From assembly GCA_007127275.1 (NCBI GenBank), contig SKZP01000193.1, positions 1 to 6,347 of the forward strand: a stretch of DNA of 6,347 bases, read 5' to 3'. Position 1 is the first letter of the stretch. Every line of letters begins with the position of its first letter. The position numbers and the translations under genes are program-made. Below the pieces are notes generated by a model that saw nothing but the letters and a program-made list of their open reading frames with translations, did no database searches and was not told where the DNA came from. Shown one piece after another: positions 1 to 6,347 of the stretch. Source of the stretch: Planctomycetota bacterium. GTDB taxonomy: Bacteria; Planctomycetota; UBA8742; SKZP01.

Positions 1-465
1 CGACTCGGGCTCGGGAAGCCGGGCATTGTAGTCGTTGGTGACGGCGACGACTTGTATGTGGTTGTCGTACCGCCCCTTTTCGAACTCGGCGTGAATGACC
101 GAGACCTTGTCACTCATCGCCTCGTGGTTCTTCAGCCCGACGATGAGGTAGCGAAACACGGCGGAGAAATTGATCGGACCATCCCAAAGCGTGAACAGTT
201 CCCGCTCCAGCCGTTGGGCCTCGGTACGCTCACGGATCGCCTGGTTGACGCGATCATAGTCCGCTCGGTTCTCGTTGATTTGGCTCTGCAGGTGATCGAT
301 CGTGCTTTGTGCCGTTTCGACGCGCAGGCCGACCTGGATGGCGAAGAAGGCAACGAACAGCGTCACGACGAGCATTAGCCCGACGAAGCTGCCCACGACG
401 ACCAATCGCTTCATCCCCAGGTTGCGAGGGACCACACGATCTTTGATGAGATTGATTTCGAACAT
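1..465 (-). CDS. pilN: PilN-like type IV pilus inner-membrane assembly protein, 3' end cut by window edge
   Basis: The visible part is 155 residues and is open to the window edge, so the C-terminus is missing. PilN is a bitopic inner-membrane protein of the type IV pilus alignment complex. Its short cytoplasmic N-terminus docks into PilM, and its periplasmic part pairs with PilO. The sequence fits this. It begins MFEINLIKDR, the INLL-type PilM-binding motif. A strong hydrophobic segment follows at about residues 20-43 (rich in V, L and F), and then a charged helical stretch at about 49-95 with Q, E and R heptad-like spacing, as expected for the PilN coiled coil. Residues 97-150 look like the start of the ferredoxin-like periplasmic domain. 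The start at 465 was chosen because the motif sits immediately after it and no ATG occurs in frame just upstream. No good Shine-Dalgarno precedes it (the leader is pyrimidine-rich). pilM lies upstream on the same strand, which supports the assignment. Family confidence is high from architecture and context. Primary sequence conservation in PilN is low, so a GspL/PilN-like variant cannot be excluded. Confidence 0.85.
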   Translation of the reverse strand, partial: MFEINLIKDRVVPRNLGMKRLVVVGSFVGLMLVVTLFVAFFAIQVGLRVETAQSTIDHLQSQINENRADYDRVNQAIRERTEAQRLERELFTLWDGPINFSAVFRYLIVGLKNHEAMSDKVSVIHAEFEKGRYDNHIQVVAVTNDYNARLPEPES

Positions 466-587
466 AGCGAATGGTGGGTAAAGAAACTGGGACTTTGATG
501 ACCAAGGGCCGCCGGAGTTCGGATTGCACTTTCGCGGCGAGCGCAGGACGCAAGCCCTGCAAGGCGGGGCACAACGCCACGAGGCAA

Positions 588-625
588 AGCGACGAGGCTC
601 TTCCGCCCGGCGCCAACTCGTCGCT
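588..625 (-). other. Intercistronic 9-bp inverted repeat (hairpin) upstream of pilN
   Basis: Positions 588-596 (AGCGACGAG) are perfectly complementary to 617-625 (CTCGTCGCT), separated by a 20-nt loop that itself contains GGCGCC. It lies between the stop codon of the small ORF (655) and the pilN start (465). No U-run follows on the minus strand, so it is not a standard intrinsic terminator. It could be an RNA processing or stability element, or chance in GC-rich DNA. The rest of 466-654 shows no other gene or site I can support. Confidence 0.35.
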
Positions 626-654
626 CGTATTCGGGGATCGACCGCAACCTTGCA

Positions 655-1005
655 TTAGGCACGGGACGCTGGCGGGCCGCGCAACGTATGCCCGAGCGCG
701 GAAAGCGTGCCGCTTGCAGAGTCTTTGCCCAGCTTTGCCCGCAGCCGCGACAAGCGCTCGAGAGGCGCCGGCTGTACCGAGTCGGCACACGCCTCCGAAG
801 TGTGCCCCTCGAACGACAACGCCGTGTCGCCCGACGGAAGCGCTCCGTGCTCGCACGACTCCGAGCTCTGCCCAGGCTCCCACGGCTCCCCGGCAACCGG
901 GGCGGCGATCGCGCAGGCGAGCATCGCCACCTTCACCGCCGTGGTCAGGGGCGAGGGTGTCTCGGCGGCACATTCTCGGCGTGCCAAAAGGTTGATGCGG
1001 AACAT
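655..1005 (-). CDS. Small hypothetical membrane protein with a PilN-like INLL N-terminus
   Basis: This is a 116-codon ORF lying between pilM and pilN. I do not recognise the protein as a named family. The predicted product starts MFRINLLARR, which matches the PilN start in this window (MFEINLIKDR) at M1, F2, I4, N5, L6 and R10. A moderately hydrophobic stretch at about residues 21-38 (TTAVKVAMLACAIAAPVAG) could be a single membrane segment or an uncleaved signal anchor. The rest (about 39-116) is polar with Cys51 and Cys73, which would be periplasmic and could pair. The order of motif, helix and exported tail is that of PilN, but the tail is short and lacks the PilN coiled coil and globular domain. 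Third codon positions are mostly G or C, as in the neighbours. It starts 71 bases after the pilM stop. No strong Shine-Dalgarno is visible, and several other frames are also open here, so coding status is uncertain. Alternatives are a degenerate pilN copy, an unrelated exported peptide, or a non-coding spacer. Confidence 0.45.
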   Translation of the reverse strand: MFRINLLARRECAAETPSPLTTAVKVAMLACAIAAPVAGEPWEPGQSSESCEHGALPSGDTALSFEGHTSEACADSVQPAPLERLSRLRAKLGKDSASGTLSALGHTLRGPPASRA

Positions 1006-1076
1006 GGGTGCCGTCGTGCCTGCGTTGCACCTAGCCGAGCGAAACGGACTCGGTTCCTCGTGCCATTGACGTCAAC

Positions 1077-2195
1077 CTACACGACGTCGTAGCGCATCGC
1101 AAGTCCGAGGGCCACGGCGAAACGCGGCCCGATCGCATCGGTGCGCGCCGGGTCGCTGCCTTCGGGTACGAACTGCAAATTCACGTCGGAGAGCACGTTC
1201 CAGCCGAAGGTCGGCACATGAAAGATCTCGCCGAGGTACTCGGGAAGCCCCGGAAAATTGGCCGCGCCGCCGGTAATCCAGGCCTCCTCGACGGTGCTGA
1301 AGAGGTGCTGGGTGATGAAGAAACCGATCGAGTCGCGGATCTGGTTGAGCAACTCCTGCATCCCGGACTCGAGAATCGCGCGGGCATACGGCTGGATCTG
1401 TTCAATATGCTCGGCAAGGTTCGGCTCATCGATTTGCGGGCCGGCCTTGATCGTCTCGGCCTGGGCGAGGTCGACCTGCAGATACTCGGCGCAGGCGCGG
1501 GTCAGCGAGGCGCCGCCGTCGGGGATGTCACGGATGAAGGCGTGGCCCGAAGGGGTGATGACCGCGAGGTTCGTCGTGCGGTGGCCGATGTTGACGACCA
1601 GCGTCTCCTTCTGCGGCGGCTCCCCGCCGCCGGCTTGCAAGAACGCATTCGCCAGCGCGAGTCCATCGGTGTCGACGATCACTGGCTCAAGGCCGACGGA
1701 GCGAACCATCTCGTACAAATCGTCGATGATCTCGCGCCGCACGCCGACATACACGCCGATGGTGCGGTCGTCCGCGGCGTTGTCGAACTCCTGAAAATCA
1801 AGCAGCGCCTGGTCTTTGGGAAAGGGCAACTCGTTGACCGCCTCCAGATCGACGGCCCTTTCCAACTCATCGGGCGAGAACTTACCGGGAAAGTTGAAGG
1901 TCCGCGGGGCGACGGCGTCGCCACCGAGGGAAAGCGCGCAACGCGTCCCCTTGCGGATCTTGTTGTGCTTCACAAGCGCCTCAAGCGCGGCCAGGGTATC
2001 GACGCGCCGTTCGGCACGCTTCTCCTGCTCGGAGCGCTCCGCCTCCTCGAACTGGTTTTCGACGGGGATACTTCCTCCCCCTATCGGCTCGATCGCGAGC
2101 ATCTGCGCGGCATACCCGCTTTGCCCCTGAATCAAAGAGGCCGCTTTGATCGTCGTGGAGCCGATATCGATTCCCAATACCGTGTCGCGGGCCAT
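1077..2195 (-). CDS. pilM: PilM, cytoplasmic actin-like ATPase of type IV pilus assembly
   Basis: The product is 372 residues, close to the usual PilM length. PilM is a cytoplasmic FtsA/actin-fold nucleotide-binding protein that binds the N-terminal peptide of PilN and links the pilus motor to the PilNO ring. The N-terminus MARDTVLGIDIGSTTIKAA holds the phosphate-1 motif (about residues 8-17). The phosphate-2 region is VVNIGHRTT (about 200-208), and the adenosine motif is WITGGAANFPG (about 306-316). The end, IGPRFAVALGLAMR, is the typical PilM C-terminal helix. The family signature NELPFPKDQALLDFQ, where the helix enters the second subdomain, lies at about 121-135. Two points are unusual. 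The Asp common in the DIG phosphate-2 motif is Asn202, and a charged stretch around residues 48-64 (Glu, Arg and Lys rich) appears longer than in common PilM. An ATG 45 bases upstream is in frame, but I chose 2195 because AGGGAG lies 5 bases before it and the protein then begins as PilM proteins do. It is probably the first gene of a pil cluster running toward lower coordinates. Confidence 0.93.
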   Translation of the reverse strand: MARDTVLGIDIGSTTIKAASLIQGQSGYAAQMLAIEPIGGGSIPVENQFEEAERSEQEKRAERRVDTLAALEALVKHNKIRKGTRCALSLGGDAVAPRTFNFPGKFSPDELERAVDLEAVNELPFPKDQALLDFQEFDNAADDRTIGVYVGVRREIIDDLYEMVRSVGLEPVIVDTDGLALANAFLQAGGGEPPQKETLVVNIGHRTTNLAVITPSGHAFIRDIPDGGASLTRACAEYLQVDLAQAETIKAGPQIDEPNLAEHIEQIQPYARAILESGMQELLNQIRDSIGFFITQHLFSTVEEAWITGGAANFPGLPEYLGEIFHVPTFGWNVLSDVNLQFVPEGSDPARTDAIGPRFAVALGLAMRYDVV

Positions 2196-2199
2196 GGAT

Positions 2200-2206
2200 T
2201 CTCCCT
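2200..2206 (-). promoter_or_regulatory. Ribosome binding site deciding the pilM start
   Basis: On the minus strand the bases read AGGGAGA. The GGGAG core ends 5 bases before the ATG at 2195-2193. No comparable site precedes the longer in-frame ATG at 2240, so the shorter 372-residue PilM is preferred. Confidence 0.75.
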
Positions 2207-2578
2207 GAATTGTGGTCCGGCACCCGTTACATAACCTCATGAACGAGCGCAGGCACCGTGCGGTTTCGGACGCAAAGGACGGTGTTGCTCGAGCATGGGA
2301 TCTAGGAGGCGGAATATAAATCGCAGCCTACATCTTCCCCGTGCATTCCGCCACCCCATACCCAACACAAGGGTGCAGCCGGAACATATTGGCCGGGGAC
2401 GCTACCAGCGAAACGTTCCGCAGGGTGGTCCTCCGCGCCCACCTTACCGCCTGGCACTCGCCGGTTCCTACTCCTCGGCCGCCCGGGCGGGGCTGCGACA
2501 TGCGAATTCGTCGACGCCAACGCGCGGCGGTTGCGCCGTGCGCGTGCCGATCTGCGGCGGCGTTTCCCTGCTGGGCGG
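2207..2578. other. Non-coding gap between the ABC ATPase gene and pilM
   Basis: About 370 bases between the stop of the fused ATPase and the pilM ribosome binding site. Short open frames cross it on both strands, but none has a ribosome binding site or a recognisable product. It contains one GC-rich hairpin near the ATPase stop (listed separately). At 2313-2318 there is an AT-rich TATATT on the minus strand, about 118 bases before the pilM start, which could be a -10 element, although no matching -35 is visible. The gap most likely ends the transporter transcription unit and starts the pil unit. Confidence 0.5.
2521..2542 (-). terminator. GC-rich hairpin downstream of the ABC ATPase, possible terminator
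   Basis: Positions 2521-2529 (CGCGCGGCG) pair with 2534-2542 (CGCCGTGCG), with a 4-base loop and one mismatch on the minus strand (an A opposite a C). It begins 37 bases after the stop codon of the fused ATPase, which is where a terminator would be expected. No U-tract follows on the minus strand, so this is at best an imperfect intrinsic terminator or an mRNA 3'-end stabiliser. Confidence 0.3.
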
Positions 2579-5500
2579 TTAGGTGGTGGCGAGTTCCTTT
2601 GCCTCGGTTCTGCGCTTGCGGGGTTGGCGATCCAACTGCACGCGCGGAACGGCGGCGAGGAGCTTTTTGGTGTAACTGTGCTGCGGGTCGCCGCAGACGG
2701 CGTCGGTCGGGCCCCGCTCGACAATCTGGCCGTTGTACATGACGGCGGTTTCGTCGCTGAGGTATTCGACGACGCCGATGTTGTGGGTAATGAACAACAG
2801 CGTCAGGTTGCGCTCGTCGCGCAGGTCTAGCAAGAGCTGCAGAATGCGCGCCTGCACGGAGACGTCCAATGCACTCGTCACCTCGTCGCAGACGATGAAG
2901 CGCGGGTTGAGCACGAGGGCGCGGGCGATGCCGATGCGCTGGCGCTGGCCGCCGGAGAACTCGTGCGGATAGCGAAAGACGTAGTCCGGGTCCAGCTCGA
3001 CGCGTTTGAGTGCGGCGCGGGCGAGTTCGAGACGCTCCTCTTTGCTCTCGCCGACCTTGTGCACCTGCATCGGCTCGGTGAGGATGTGCTCGATGGTCAA
3101 TCGCGGATTGAGCGAGGACTGCGGGTCCTGGAAGATGAACTGCATCTCCTTGCGGAAGGGGCGCACGTCGCCGCGCGGGTAGTGCATGATGTCGAGGCCG
3201 TCGTAATGGATACGGCCCCCGGTGGGCTCGACGAGGCGCAGGATGGAGCGGCCGAGTGTGGTCTTGCCGCAGCCGGACTCGCCGACGAGGGCGAGAATCT
3301 GGCCGCTCGGAATCTTTAGGTCGACGCCGTCGACGGCCTTGACGTAGCCGACGGTGCTGCGGAAGAGGCCCTTCTTCACGGGGAAGTAGGTACGCATCCC
3401 TTCGACCTCGAGCAGGGCGTTGCCCTTGTCGCCCGATGGCTGCTGCTGCGTCTGCGGCGCCTCCTCCCCGTTGCGTCCCCGCCTCCCCTTCTTCTTCCCC
3501 GCGGCGGGAAAGATCTCGACATTGGGCTCGAGCGCCTCGACGAAGGGCTCCGTCCGGGTGTCGTCGTGGCGCCGCGTGAGCAGCGAATCGGTATAGGCGA
3601 CGGATCGACCGCGGAACTGCGTAACCAGCGTCGCTCGCGGCCCCAGCCCGACTTGGAGCGAGATAATGCCGAGCACGGCGAGGAGCCCCGCGAGCAACAC
3701 CTCGGTGGCGACCAGCTCCGCCGGCCGCCCGACGAGTTCCGTCCCCGCGCCAAGCAGCACGATCACCACGCCAAGGACCATACCCCGACGCGCCGCCGTC
3801 GTCGGCTTCCAAAGCGTCGCTCCCGCACTGACGAGCCCGAGGACCAGGCCGAAAAGCGCCATGTGCATGGTGGTAGTCGCCGGCACGCCGAACTCGATGC
3901 CGAGCCAATCGTTCTTGACGGGGCTATTCATCACGAAGGCGGTCAGCGCGGCAACGGCGATCCAGAAGATCGCGACCGTATATACCGCGTTGCGCTTCTT
4001 CTCGAAGCGGAAGCCTTCCACCTCGATGGCGAGCGACTTGTTGTCTCCGCGGCCGGGGATGAGGCCCATGCTGCGGTAGTCGCCGCGGCGGTCGGTATGT
4101 TCGCCGATCTCCTTGACCGTTCGGCCGAACATAAAGCCGAAGAAGATCAAGTTGAGCAAAACCATCACCGAACCCGCAAAGATGTTCAGACCCATCGAGG
4201 TCTCGCTGACCAGTGGCACGCCGAACGGCACGGCAACGAGCGCGAGGAGCACGAGCGGAATCGAGATGCCGAAGACGAAGAGGCCGAGCGGCTGCACCCA
4301 GTCCTCGCCGAGCAGCAACTGCCCGCCGACGAACAGCCCGAACGAGGCAAGGATCACGCCGATGACCGCCACCGGGGCGATCCACTGCGGCGCAATCAGC
4401 AGTTGCGCACCGTGCAGGCCGAGCAAGGCGATGCACCCGACGATGATCGAGAGGGCCACGACGTTGGCCGAACGTGGCGGCAGCGGGACCTGGAAGCGCC
4501 GGCGGGCGAAGCTGTCGACGCGGTTCTCGCTCAGGGAAAGTTGCTGAATCGAGCGGTGCTCGTTGAGCGCGAGCAGCAGCAGGTTCAGGGCGAGTGGCCC
4601 GACGAGCAGAAGCGCGGCGGGAACGGCGAAGCCGCCGTGCTCGAAGGGAAAGAACGGCGTGCTCAAAATGTTACGGCCGAGCAAGGAACCGGTCGCGAAG
4701 AGGCCGATCGCAGCAATGTCGCGCAGGATCCCGAAAGAAAAGGCGAGGCGGCCGAAGGAGCGCGCCCAGTCCTTTGCCTGCCACTGGCCGACGGCGGCGA
4801 CGAGCCCCAGCAGCGCGAGCACGATGCCGGGCCCGATCAGCGTCGGCGTCGCGACGTCGAGCACCATCGCGGCGGTATGCAACACAAGTAGCACCGTCGC
4901 AAGCAGCGCCGTGGTACCGGCGACGTTGCGCGCCTGCTTCTGGGCAAGCAAAAAGTCCTGCTTGCCGGGCTCGTGCAATTCCTTGGGCGGCTCGCCGGTG
5001 TGCACGTACCGCGGCACATACGGCTGCCCCGCCGGCGGCTCGGCGATTTCGGCGGCTTCTCCGGCTGGCTGCGCCTCGGGCTGTTGCTGCTCCGCGGGCA
5101 GTTGAATCTTGACCTCGGAGATCTCCGCCTCGGCCTTGCGCCGCCGGCCCGACGGCGTCAGCGCAACGACGCGGCCGCTATCCGTCGTCTCCTGCGAGTG
5201 CTCGATCTCACGCTGCAGCTGTTGCTGTTGTTGTTGCTGGCTCTGTGCCCACTGCCCGCGGATTTGCGGACGGCCTTCGCGCTCGCGCCGCTCTTGCGCG
5301 AGGTTCTCCGGGATCGCCGCGAGCAATTCCTTCGTGTACGGGTGTTGCGGGTTGCGCAGCACCTCGCCGATTTCGCCCTGCTCGACGATTTTGCCGAGCT
5401 GCATCACCGCGACATGGTCGGCGACCTGCGAGACCACCGCGAGGTCGTGCGTGATGAACAGCACCGACATGTCTTTCTCGCGCTGCAAGTCGTCGATCAG

Positions 5501-6109
5501 CCGCAGGATCTCCGCTTGCACGGTGACGTCGAGCGCGGTGGTCGGCTCGTCGGCGATCAGCAAGTCCGGCTTGCAGGCGAGCGCCATGGCAATCATCACC
5601 CGCTGGCGCTGCCCGCCGGACATCTGGTGCGGAAAGGAATCGATGCGCACCGTCGGGTCGGGGATCTGCACCTGATCGAGCATCTCGATGGAGCGCTGTC
5701 TCGCCTCGCGGGGTGTCATCGTCGGGAAGTGCAGTCGCAGGGCTTCCACGATCTGGTCGCCGACGGTGAAGACCGGGTTGAGCGAGGTCATCGGCTCCTG
5801 AAAGATCATCGAGATCGCCGAGCCGCGGATCGTGCGCTTCTTATCGTCGGGCAGCGCGAGCACATCGAGTTGTTCGCGCCGACCGTCGGAATGGGTCATC
5901 TCGAACCAAATGTTGCCGAAGTGCTGGCTGATCGCCTTCGGCACGAGCTGAATGACGCTAAGCGCGGTCATCGACTTGCCGGAGCCGGACTCGCCGACGA
6001 GGCAGAACGTCTCCCCGCGCTCCACGGAAAAGGAGATGCCGTCCACGGCGCGCACGACGTCGTCGTCGGTGGAAAGGTAGGTATGGAGGTTCTCGACTCG
6101 GAGCAACAT
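2579..6109 (-). CDS. Fused dipeptide/oligopeptide ABC ATPase (DppD-type and DppF-type) with a 12-helix membrane insert
   Basis: The product is 1176 residues in one uninterrupted frame. It is predicted to power import of peptides (or nickel-type substrates) through DppB/DppC-type permeases. The N-terminal ATPase (about 1-270) is DppD/OppD-like: Walker A GESGSGKS 39-46, Q-loop Gln104, signature MSGGQRQR 163-170, Walker B LLIADEPT 183-190, switch His221, then the family's [16 protein letters not shown] at 253-268. A Gln-rich, charged linker follows (270-390). Next is a polytopic region (about 391-825) with about 12 hydrophobic segments, then another charged linker (823-898). The C-terminal ATPase (about 898-1160) is DppF/OppF-like: Walker A GESGCGKT 943-950, Gln994, signature FSGGQRQR 1051-1058, Walker B FIVCDEVT 1071-1078, His1109 and [15 protein letters not shown]. 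Both catalytic sets look intact. Separate DppD and DppF are about 330 residues each, and known double fusions (GsiA or YejF type) are about 530-620 residues with no membrane insert. The gene follows a DppC-like gene by 45 bp. The start codon places the usual [11 protein letters not shown] strand first. The best upstream Shine-Dalgarno (GGAAAGGG at 6122-6129) is 12 bases away, rather far. The two ATPase assignments are near certain. Substrate and the role of the membrane part are unknown. Confidence 0.95.
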   Translation of the reverse strand: MLLRVENLHTYLSTDDDVVRAVDGISFSVERGETFCLVGESGSGKSMTALSVIQLVPKAISQHFGNIWFEMTHSDGRREQLDVLALPDDKKRTIRGSAISMIFQEPMTSLNPVFTVGDQIVEALRLHFPTMTPREARQRSIEMLDQVQIPDPTVRIDSFPHQMSGGQRQRVMIAMALACKPDLLIADEPTTALDVTVQAEILRLIDDLQREKDMSVLFITHDLAVVSQVADHVAVMQLGKIVEQGEIGEVLRNPQHPYTKELLAAIPENLAQERREREGRPQIRGQWAQSQQQQQQQLQREIEHSQETTDSGRVVALTPSGRRRKAEAEISEVKIQLPAEQQQPEAQPAGEAAEIAEPPAGQPYVPRYVHTGEPPKELHEPGKQDFLLAQKQARNVAGTTALLATVLLVLHTAAMVLDVATPTLIGPGIVLALLGLVAAVGQWQAKDWARSFGRLAFSFGILRDIAAIGLFATGSLLGRNILSTPFFPFEHGGFAVPAALLLVGPLALNLLLLALNEHRSIQQLSLSENRVDSFARRRFQVPLPPRSANVVALSIIVGCIALLGLHGAQLLIAPQWIAPVAVIGVILASFGLFVGGQLLLGEDWVQPLGLFVFGISIPLVLLALVAVPFGVPLVSETSMGLNIFAGSVMVLLNLIFFGFMFGRTVKEIGEHTDRRGDYRSMGLIPGRGDNKSLAIEVEGFRFEKKRNAVYTVAIFWIAVAALTAFVMNSPVKNDWLGIEFGVPATTTMHMALFGLVLGLVSAGATLWKPTTAARRGMVLGVVIVLLGAGTELVGRPAELVATEVLLAGLLAVLGIISLQVGLGPRATLVTQFRGRSVAYTDSLLTRRHDDTRTEPFVEALEPNVEIFPAAGKKKGRRGRNGEEAPQTQQQPSGDKGNALLEVEGMRTYFPVKKGLFRSTVGYVKAVDGVDLKIPSGQILALVGESGCGKTTLGRSILRLVEPTGGRIHYDGLDIMHYPRGDVRPFRKEMQFIFQDPQSSLNPRLTIEHILTEPMQVHKVGESKEERLELARAALKRVELDPDYVFRYPHEFSGGQRQRIGIARALVLNPRFIVCDEVTSALDVSVQARILQLLLDLRDERNLTLLFITHNIGVVEYLSDETAVMYNGQIVERGPTDAVCGDPQHSYTKKLLAAVPRVQLDRQPRKRRTEAKELATT
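3644..3988 (-). repeat. Four-helix repeat unit 3 of the membrane insert
   Basis: Residues about 708-822. The second helix [17 protein letters not shown] and the loop KPTTAARRG align with the corresponding part of unit 1, with Trp767 at the equivalent place. Here the following Gly is nine residues away rather than five. The Trp-to-Trp distance from unit 2 is 163 residues. This is the least similar of the three units. Confidence 0.38.
4118..4465 (-). repeat. Four-helix repeat unit 2 of the membrane insert
   Basis: Residues about 549-664. The helix spacing is the same as in unit 1. The loop between helices two and three is [18 protein letters not shown], with Trp604 preceded by Asp and followed five residues later by Gly609, as in unit 1. 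The Trp-to-Trp distance from unit 1 is 156 residues. Confidence 0.45.
4562..4915 (-). repeat. Four-helix repeat unit 1 of the membrane insert
   Basis: Residues about 399-516. It has four hydrophobic segments, with a D-W-A-R motif (Trp448) in the loop between helices two and three and a Gly five residues after the Trp (Gly453). The stretch [18 protein letters not shown] before it resembles the equivalent stretches in units 2 and 3. The similarity is judged by eye at the protein level only; the DNA is not obviously repeated. Confidence 0.45.
5219..5239 (-). repeat. Poly-Gln codon run in the linker of the fused ATPase
   Basis: Seven consecutive Gln codons (residues 291-297) in a mixed CAG/CAA run, inside a Gln-, Glu- and Arg-rich linker between the first ATPase and the membrane insert. 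Shorter Gln runs recur at 341-343 and 888-890, on both sides of the membrane part. It is probably a flexible cytoplasmic tether. The mixed codons argue against a simple slippage tract. Confidence 0.85.
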
Positions 6110-6121
6110 TGGCTACAGCGG

Positions 6122-6129
6122 CCCTTTCC
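6122..6129 (-). promoter_or_regulatory. Candidate distant ribosome binding site of the fused ATPase gene
   Basis: GGAAAGGG on the minus strand, 12 bases before the ATG. The spacing is longer than ideal, but this is the only purine-rich site in the 45-base gap. Translation may also depend on coupling to the permease gene upstream. Confidence 0.4.
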
Positions 6130-6154
6130 AAGACTCACGGGGCAAACCGGGAGA

Positions 6155-6347
6155 CTACCCCGATTTCTTCAAGTACGGGTCGATCGCATCGCGCATGGCC
6201 TCACCGATGAGGTTGTAGGAAAAGACGGTGAGGAAGATCGCCAAGCCGGGGAAAACGGAGAGCGTCCAGGGGATTTCGCCGGGGTCACGTGCTTGATTGA
6301 GCAAACGACCCCAGGAGGCGACGTTTTCGTCGGTCAGCCCGAGAAAG
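6155..6347 (-). CDS. DppC/OppC-like ABC permease, C-terminal end only (5' part outside window)
   Basis: The last 63 residues and the stop codon are present. This protein is an inner-membrane permease subunit of a dipeptide/oligopeptide-type importer (binding-protein-dependent permease family). The visible sequence has the hallmark DppC ending: FLGLTDENVASWGRLL in the region after the EAA loop, then a last helix PGLAIFLTVFSYNLIGEA, then MRDAIDPYLKK, matching the common pattern of N-L-x-G-D/E-x-x-R-D-A-x-D-P. The EAA loop itself lies outside the window. The fused ATPase gene follows 45 bp downstream, so the two almost certainly form one operon, with a DppB-like gene and a binding protein expected further upstream. 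The substrate cannot be read from this fragment. Confidence 0.9.
   Translation of the reverse strand, partial: FLGLTDENVASWGRLLNQARDPGEIPWTLSVFPGLAIFLTVFSYNLIGEAMRDAIDPYLKKSG

Larger units (their letters stand above)
3635..4939 (-). other. Membrane insert of the fused ATPase: about 12 predicted transmembrane helices
   Basis: This is residues about 391-825 of the fused ABC protein. Hydrophobic segments by eye are at about 399-420, 424-443, 454-478, 493-516, 549-572, 577-600, 604-633, 639-664, 708-728, 745-767, 777-795 and 797-822. An even number of helices puts both ATPase domains in the cytoplasm, as function requires. The loops predicted to be cytoplasmic carry the positive charges ([10 protein letters not shown] around 445-454, FARRRF around 534-539, EKKR around 703-706, TTAARRG around 770-776), in line with the positive-inside rule. 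It does not resemble the DppB/DppC permease fold; I see no EAA-type loop. Family unknown. Confidence 0.7.

Noticed and set aside
254..1030. 258-codon minus-strand open frame overlapping the small ORF and pilN
   Set aside because: It runs through the pilN coding start in another frame and shows no domain. The frame beginning MFRINLL is better supported.
1035..1053. Small hairpin (CCGAG/CTCGG) shortly after pilM
   Set aside because: Only 5 bp with a 9-base loop and no U-tract; too weak for a terminator call.
1066..1075. 10-bp perfect palindrome TTGACGTCAA next to the pilM stop
   Set aside because: A palindrome this short is expected several times by chance in a window this size, and nothing around it suggests an operator.
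471..1092. Several plus-strand open frames (471-995, 688-1092, 707-1069) in the pilM-pilN gap
   Set aside because: No ribosome binding site, domain or hydrophobic pattern; composition typical of antisense GC-rich shadows. They show that open frames alone are weak evidence in this gap.
1218..2234. 338-codon plus-strand open frame opposite pilM
   Set aside because: Antisense shadow: rich in Arg, Asp, Leu and Gly with no recognisable domain, while the opposite strand encodes a clear PilM.
2196..2240. Longer PilM with 15 extra N-terminal residues
   Set aside because: The upstream ATG has no Shine-Dalgarno, and the extra residues are not PilM-like. The internal ATG has a well-placed AGGGAG.
2313..2318. 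TATATT on the minus strand as a -10 promoter element for pilM
   Set aside because: It stands out in the GC-rich gap, but no -35 element lies at the right distance, so it is not listed as a promoter.
2328..3908. 526-codon minus-strand open frame overlapping the fused ATPase
   Set aside because: Arg/Pro/Ala-rich out-of-frame translation of the ATPase. Its tail across the non-coding gap has no ribosome binding site and no recognisable product.
3566..4891. 441-codon plus-strand open frame opposite the membrane insert
   Set aside because: Its product is an extreme Arg/Glu/Asp/Gln-rich sequence, which is what antisense of a hydrophobic GC-rich gene gives. The minus-strand frame continues between two intact ATPase domains.

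Overview
The window is a GC-rich bacterial segment in which every gene I can support lies on the minus strand. Read in the direction of transcription (from high to low coordinates), it holds the end of a dipeptide/oligopeptide-type ABC permease (DppC-like), a very large fused ABC ATPase, a non-coding gap of about 380 bp, pilM, a small unassigned ORF, and the beginning of pilN. A type IV pilus inner-membrane complex (PilM/PilN) implies an envelope with inner and outer membranes. I cannot name the genus. The GC bias, the unusual protein architectures and the pilM-spacer-pilN layout would fit a poorly sampled Gram-negative phylum, but that is only an impression.

Region 6347-2579 is the downstream part of a peptide-importer operon. 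The permease stop codon is 45 bp before the start of a 1176-residue protein that carries a complete DppD/OppD-type ATPase at its N-terminus and a complete DppF/OppF-type ATPase at its C-terminus. Between them lies a polytopic membrane region of about 430 residues, with about 12 predicted membrane segments flanked by Gln-rich and charged cytoplasmic linkers. Because DppB/DppC-type permeases already provide the translocation path, this extra membrane module is not needed for classical transport. It is the most unusual feature of the window. It appears to be built from three tandem four-helix repeats.

Region 2578-2196 separates the two systems. It contains no convincing gene. It has one GC-rich hairpin just past the ATPase stop codon, and a clear ribosome binding site for pilM at its far end.

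Region 2195-1 is the start of a pilMN(OPQ) cluster. PilM is a cytoplasmic actin-like ATPase that grips the N-terminal INLL-type motif of PilN. Here pilM and pilN are not adjacent. They are separated by about 610 bp containing a 116-codon ORF (1005-655). Its predicted product begins MFRINLL, very like the MFEINLI start of PilN, and is followed by a probable membrane segment and a Cys-containing tail. If real, it would be a short PilN-like protein able to compete for, or add to, the PilM-binding site. If not, it may be a degenerate pilN relic.
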